Below the pieces are notes generated by a model, which was not told the origin of the DNA, made no database searches, and saw nothing but the letters and a program-made list of their open reading frames with translations. A stretch of DNA of 15,099 nucleotides from contig JALVTX010000316.1 in NCBI GenBank assembly GCA_027035825.1, positions 1-15,099 of the forward strand, in the 5' to 3' direction. Position numbers and translations under genes: made by a program. Source of the DNA: Mariprofundaceae bacterium. Lineage in GTDB: Bacteria > Pseudomonadota > Zetaproteobacteria > Mariprofundales > Mariprofundaceae. Shown here piece after piece: positions 12,899 to 15,099 of this stretch (its first letter is position 1; each line of letters opens with the position of its first letter).

Positions 12899-13669
12899 AT
12901 GGCATGGATGGATGATCTGGCCAATGCGCTGGAAGGCTCGGGCCGCCTCGCCCGCCACGAAGCCGGCGACTGGCTGCCGTGGCGCGCCAAATCCCCCGTC
13001 ATCCGGCGCATTGTCTCGGGCCGCGTGGGCATCGAGGCGGAAACGGAAAGCGGCTGGCGCGACATCGGCGAATACGGCCCCGGCGAATGGCTGGGCATCC
13101 GCTCGGCGCTGCATCCCGATCTGCCGCCGCGCCTGCGCTGGCGGGCCATCGGGCCGGTGGAATGCGAGGAATACGACTGGACCGACATCGAACGCCGGAT
13201 GCGCCAGCGGCCGGAGCTGCGCATGGCGCTGGAGCAGATGGCGCGCGAGCGCCTCTACGGCGCCATCGTGGCCACGCATCCCCTGTTCTCGCTGCTGGAT
13301 CGGGGCGCCCGCAAGCGGCTGTTCAAGCACGCCATGGTGCGCATGCTCGCTCCGGGCGAACGCCTCATCGAGCAGCAGGGCCCTCGCCCGCACCTCTACC
13401 TTGTCGCCTCCGGCCGGCTGCGCATCGAGCGGGACGGCCAGCCCCTGGCCCTTCGCGGCCGGGGCGAGATCGTGGGCGAAATGTCGGTGTTCGGCTTCTC
13501 CGAGCATCCGACGGCGGACGTGACGGCCGCGGAACTGGCGGAAGTCATCGAGTTCCGGGACGACGACGTCATGGATGTCGCGCGCGGCAGCGCCGCCTTT
13601 CAGCGCAAGCTGGCCGACATCTGCCGGACGCGCCTGCTGGAGATCCTGCGAATGGACGCGCCCGACTGA
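12899..13669 (+). CDS. Second cyclic-nucleotide-fold protein without DNA-binding domain
   Basis: 256 residues. The C-terminal cyclic-nucleotide-binding fold (about 128-245) is clear: PGERLIEQQG, LYLVASGRLRIERDG, and cassette GEIVGEMSVFGFSEHPTADV (189-208). The Arg expected in the cassette is replaced by Thr205. The N-terminal half (about 15-115) looks like a decayed copy of the same fold (VSGRVGIEAE, GEYGPGEWLGIRSAL). No HTH follows, so it is not a Crp-type regulator. The domain order resembles the other tandem protein at 5236-6186, but sequence similarity is low. No Shine-Dalgarno sequence precedes ATG 12899; the predicted transcript begins about three bases before it, and ATG 12908 is an alternative. 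It diverges from the GTPase-cyclase operon across a CRP-like site and converges on the DUF2065 gene. Confidence 0.85.
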   Translation: MAWMDDLANALEGSGRLARHEAGDWLPWRAKSPVIRRIVSGRVGIEAETESGWRDIGEYGPGEWLGIRSALHPDLPPRLRWRAIGPVECEEYDWTDIERRMRQRPELRMALEQMARERLYGAIVATHPLFSLLDRGARKRLFKHAMVRMLAPGERLIEQQGPRPHLYLVASGRLRIERDGQPLALRGRGEIVGEMSVFGFSEHPTADVTAAELAEVIEFRDDDVMDVARGSAAFQRKLADICRTRLLEILRMDAPD

Positions 13670-13701
13670 CCCTCAAGCAAAGCCGGGCGCTCCCGTCGCG
13701 G

Positions 13702-13890
13702 CTACCCTCGCCGCACCAGCCAGACCACCAGCCAGCCCAGCGCCACCGCCAGTAGCCCTGCCGCGCGCAGCGCCGCCGGCGGCAGCTCCGGAATCTGCCG
13801 CATGAACTCGATCATCCGGCGCGGAAACAGGGCGTAGAGCGCGCCCTCCAGTACCAGCACCAGTCCCAGCGCGGCCCACAAGTCCTTCAT
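13702..13890 (-). CDS. DUF2065 inner-membrane protein (YjeT-like)
   Basis: 62 residues with two transmembrane helices (about 4-21 and 41-59) joined by a short basic loop (FPRRMIEFMRQIPELPPAALR). The pattern LVLEGALYALFPRRM followed by LRAAGLLAVALGWLVVWLVR is typical of DUF2065. In many gammaproteobacteria this gene follows hflC, as here, with 19 bases between. The ATG at 13890 has AGAGG upstream. Its role is unknown; position suggests association with the HflKC complex. The 32 bases between it and the convergent gene on the other strand hold no clear terminator. Confidence 0.92.
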   Translation of the reverse strand: MKDLWAALGLVLVLEGALYALFPRRMIEFMRQIPELPPAALRAAGLLAVALGWLVVWLVRRG

Positions 13891-13909
13891 CGCAGGCCTC
13901 TCGGCTACG

Positions 13910-14782
13910 TCACTTCCCGGCGTGTTCGAAGAAGCGGAAGAACTCCGAATCCGGGGTGATCACCAGCCGGTCGCCCGGCCGCACCGAGTCGCGATAGGCC
14001 TGAAGCGAGCGCGTGAAGGCATAGAACTTCGGATCCCTGCCGTAGGCGCGGGCGTAGATGAGCGCCGCCTTCGCGTCGGCCTTGCCGCGAATGATCTCGC
14101 TCTGCTTGTAGGCGTCCGCCACCAGGATCTTCCGTTCCTTGTCCGCCTGGGCGCGAATCTCGCGCGCCGCCTCCTCGCCCTCGGAGCGATACTGCTTGGC
14201 GATGCGCTGGCGCTCGGCCTTCATGCGCTCGAACACGGCATCACTGTTCTCCGGCGGCAGATCGGCGCGCTTGATGCGCACGTCCACCACGTCAATGCCG
14301 AGATTGCGGACATTGGCGTCGGCCATGCGCGTGATGTCGTGCATCAGCTTGGCGCGCAGCGTCGCGTCCCCGCCGCCCGAAACGATCTCCATCAGCGTGT
14401 GCCGGCCCAGCACGTCGCGAATCTTGCTTCGAATCACGTCCTCCATGCGCGCGGCCACGCCGTTCTCGGTGCGCGCCACCTGATAAACCTTCAACGGATC
14501 CACGATGCGCCAGCGGGTGTAGGCGTCCACCAGGATGGTCTTCTTGTCCTTGGTGATCACCTCGTTGGGCGGCGCGTCCTGCACCAGCAGCCGCCGGTCG
14601 AAGTGCGTCACGCTCTGCCACGGCAGCTTGAAGTGCAGCCCCGCCTGCTGGATGACCCGCTGCGGCTTGCCAAACTGCAACACCAGCGCCATCTCGCGCT
14701 GATCCACGACGAAGGCGCTCATGTTCAGCAGCACCAGCGCCGCCGCCAGAATGCCCAGAACGAATCCCTGCTTCGGCCCCAT
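13910..14782 (-). CDS. hflC: HflC, band 7/SPFH subunit of the FtsH modulator complex
   Basis: 290 residues. The N-terminal transmembrane helix (about 7-26) is followed by an SPFH domain facing the periplasm (about 27-190), including VVDQREMALVLQFGKP and IRSKIRDVLGRHTLMEI. A long charged helix (about 190-250, ERMKAERQRIAKQYRSEGEE) and a C-terminal segment with DSEFFRFF follow. HflC and HflK form a cage around FtsH in the inner membrane and limit its proteolysis. ATG 14782, overlapping the hflK stop as TGATG with GGAGG seven bases upstream, was preferred to GTG 14785, where spacing would be too short. Gene order hflK-hflC-DUF2065 matches gammaproteobacteria. Confidence 0.97.
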   Translation of the reverse strand: MGPKQGFVLGILAAALVLLNMSAFVVDQREMALVLQFGKPQRVIQQAGLHFKLPWQSVTHFDRRLLVQDAPPNEVITKDKKTILVDAYTRWRIVDPLKVYQVARTENGVAARMEDVIRSKIRDVLGRHTLMEIVSGGGDATLRAKLMHDITRMADANVRNLGIDVVDVRIKRADLPPENSDAVFERMKAERQRIAKQYRSEGEEAAREIRAQADKERKILVADAYKQSEIIRGKADAKAALIYARAYGRDPKFYAFTRSLQAYRDSVRPGDRLVITPDSEFFRFFEHAGK

Positions 14783-15099
14783 CACTTCACCTCCACCTTG
14801 CCGCGCGCCGATAGTGGCAGATACGGCAGCACCTTGCCGGCCACGGACTTGCTGACGATGACCTTGTCCACCCGCGCCAGCACGTCCTGCATCGCCTCCA
14901 GATACAGGCGTTTGCGGGTGATCTCCGGCGCCGCGCGGTAGGCCTTGAGCAGGCTCAGGAACCGCTGCGCCTGGCCCTCGGCCCGATCCACCTTGGCCGC
15001 GGCGTAGGCCTCGGCGTCCAGCACCATCTTCTTGGCCTCGCCGCGCGCCTTCGGCACCACGTCGTTGGCATAGGCCTGGGCCTCGTTCTTGGCGCGCTC
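14782..15099 (-). CDS. hflK: HflK, C-terminal part (5' end outside window)
   Basis: 105 residues and a stop are visible; the frame runs off the right edge. The visible part is the end of the helical region and C-terminus of HflK: AYANDVVPKARGEAKKMV, then AAPEITRKRLYLEAMQDVL, then DKVIVSKSVAGKVLPYLPL. HflK pairs with HflC in the inner membrane to regulate FtsH. The long Gly/Pro-rich tail seen in some HflK proteins is short here. A GTG at 15060 is internal, since coding similarity continues upstream to the edge. The stop overlaps the hflC start. Confidence 0.96.
   Translation of the reverse strand, partial: ERAKNEAQAYANDVVPKARGEAKKMVLDAEAYAAAKVDRAEGQAQRFLSLLKAYRAAPEITRKRLYLEAMQDVLARVDKVIVSKSVAGKVLPYLPLSARGKVEVK

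Noticed and set aside
13670..13701. Possible terminator between the convergent genes
   Set aside because: Only a 5-base AGCCG/CGGCT match separated by 13 bases and no T-run; too weak to call.

Overview
The window is dense, GC-rich DNA from a member of the Pseudomonadota, probably gammaproteobacterial or a close relative. The grounds are hflK-hflC followed by a DUF2065 gene, argS followed by a SPOR-domain gene, an OmpA/DUF4398-type lipoprotein and a true Crp-type regulator. Species cannot be named from the sequence. No rRNA, tRNA, CRISPR array, insertion sequence or phage gene was seen.

Layout from left to right. (1) 1-428, minus: a PIN-domain gene of lower GC, cut by the window edge, with its own promoter placed so that its mRNA would be leaderless. 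(2) 479-3976, minus: argS, a SPOR-domain membrane protein and an AmgK-like sugar kinase, with overlapping stops and starts. (3) 4094-5181, minus: a small basic protein of unknown function and mutM. (4) 5236-6186, plus: a protein with two cyclic-nucleotide-binding folds and no DNA-binding domain. (5) 6193-6870, minus: a Crp-type activator. (6) 6953-7875, minus: a small secreted protein with a TTG start and an OmpA/DUF4398 lipoprotein. (7) 8000-8371, plus: a stand-alone receiver domain. (8) 8329-12764, minus: a coupled four-gene operon encoding a coiled-coil protein, a large membrane protein (longin/roadblock-like domain, one transmembrane helix, four periplasmic repeats, degenerate OmpA end), a Ras-like small GTPase and a class III adenylate cyclase. 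(9) 12899-13669, plus: a second DNA-binding-free cyclic-nucleotide-fold protein. (10) 13702-15099, minus: DUF2065 gene, hflC and the 3' part of hflK.

The centre of the window (about 4.1-13.7 kb) reads as one signalling island. A GTPase with an envelope-spanning partner shares an operon with an adenylate cyclase. A Crp-type regulator that keeps the cAMP-contacting Arg and the GTGA-reading Arg/Glu/Arg helix is encoded nearby. GTGA-N6-TCAC palindromes lie in both divergent intergenic regions bordering the operon, each with a -10-like hexamer at exactly the class II CRP distance, and a third, weaker one precedes the small basic gene. Inference: envelope or polarity state, read by the GTPase module, sets cAMP, which acts through the Crp protein on the receiver, lipoprotein and cyclic-nucleotide-fold genes. 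The individual families are known; the assembled circuit is a prediction from sequence.
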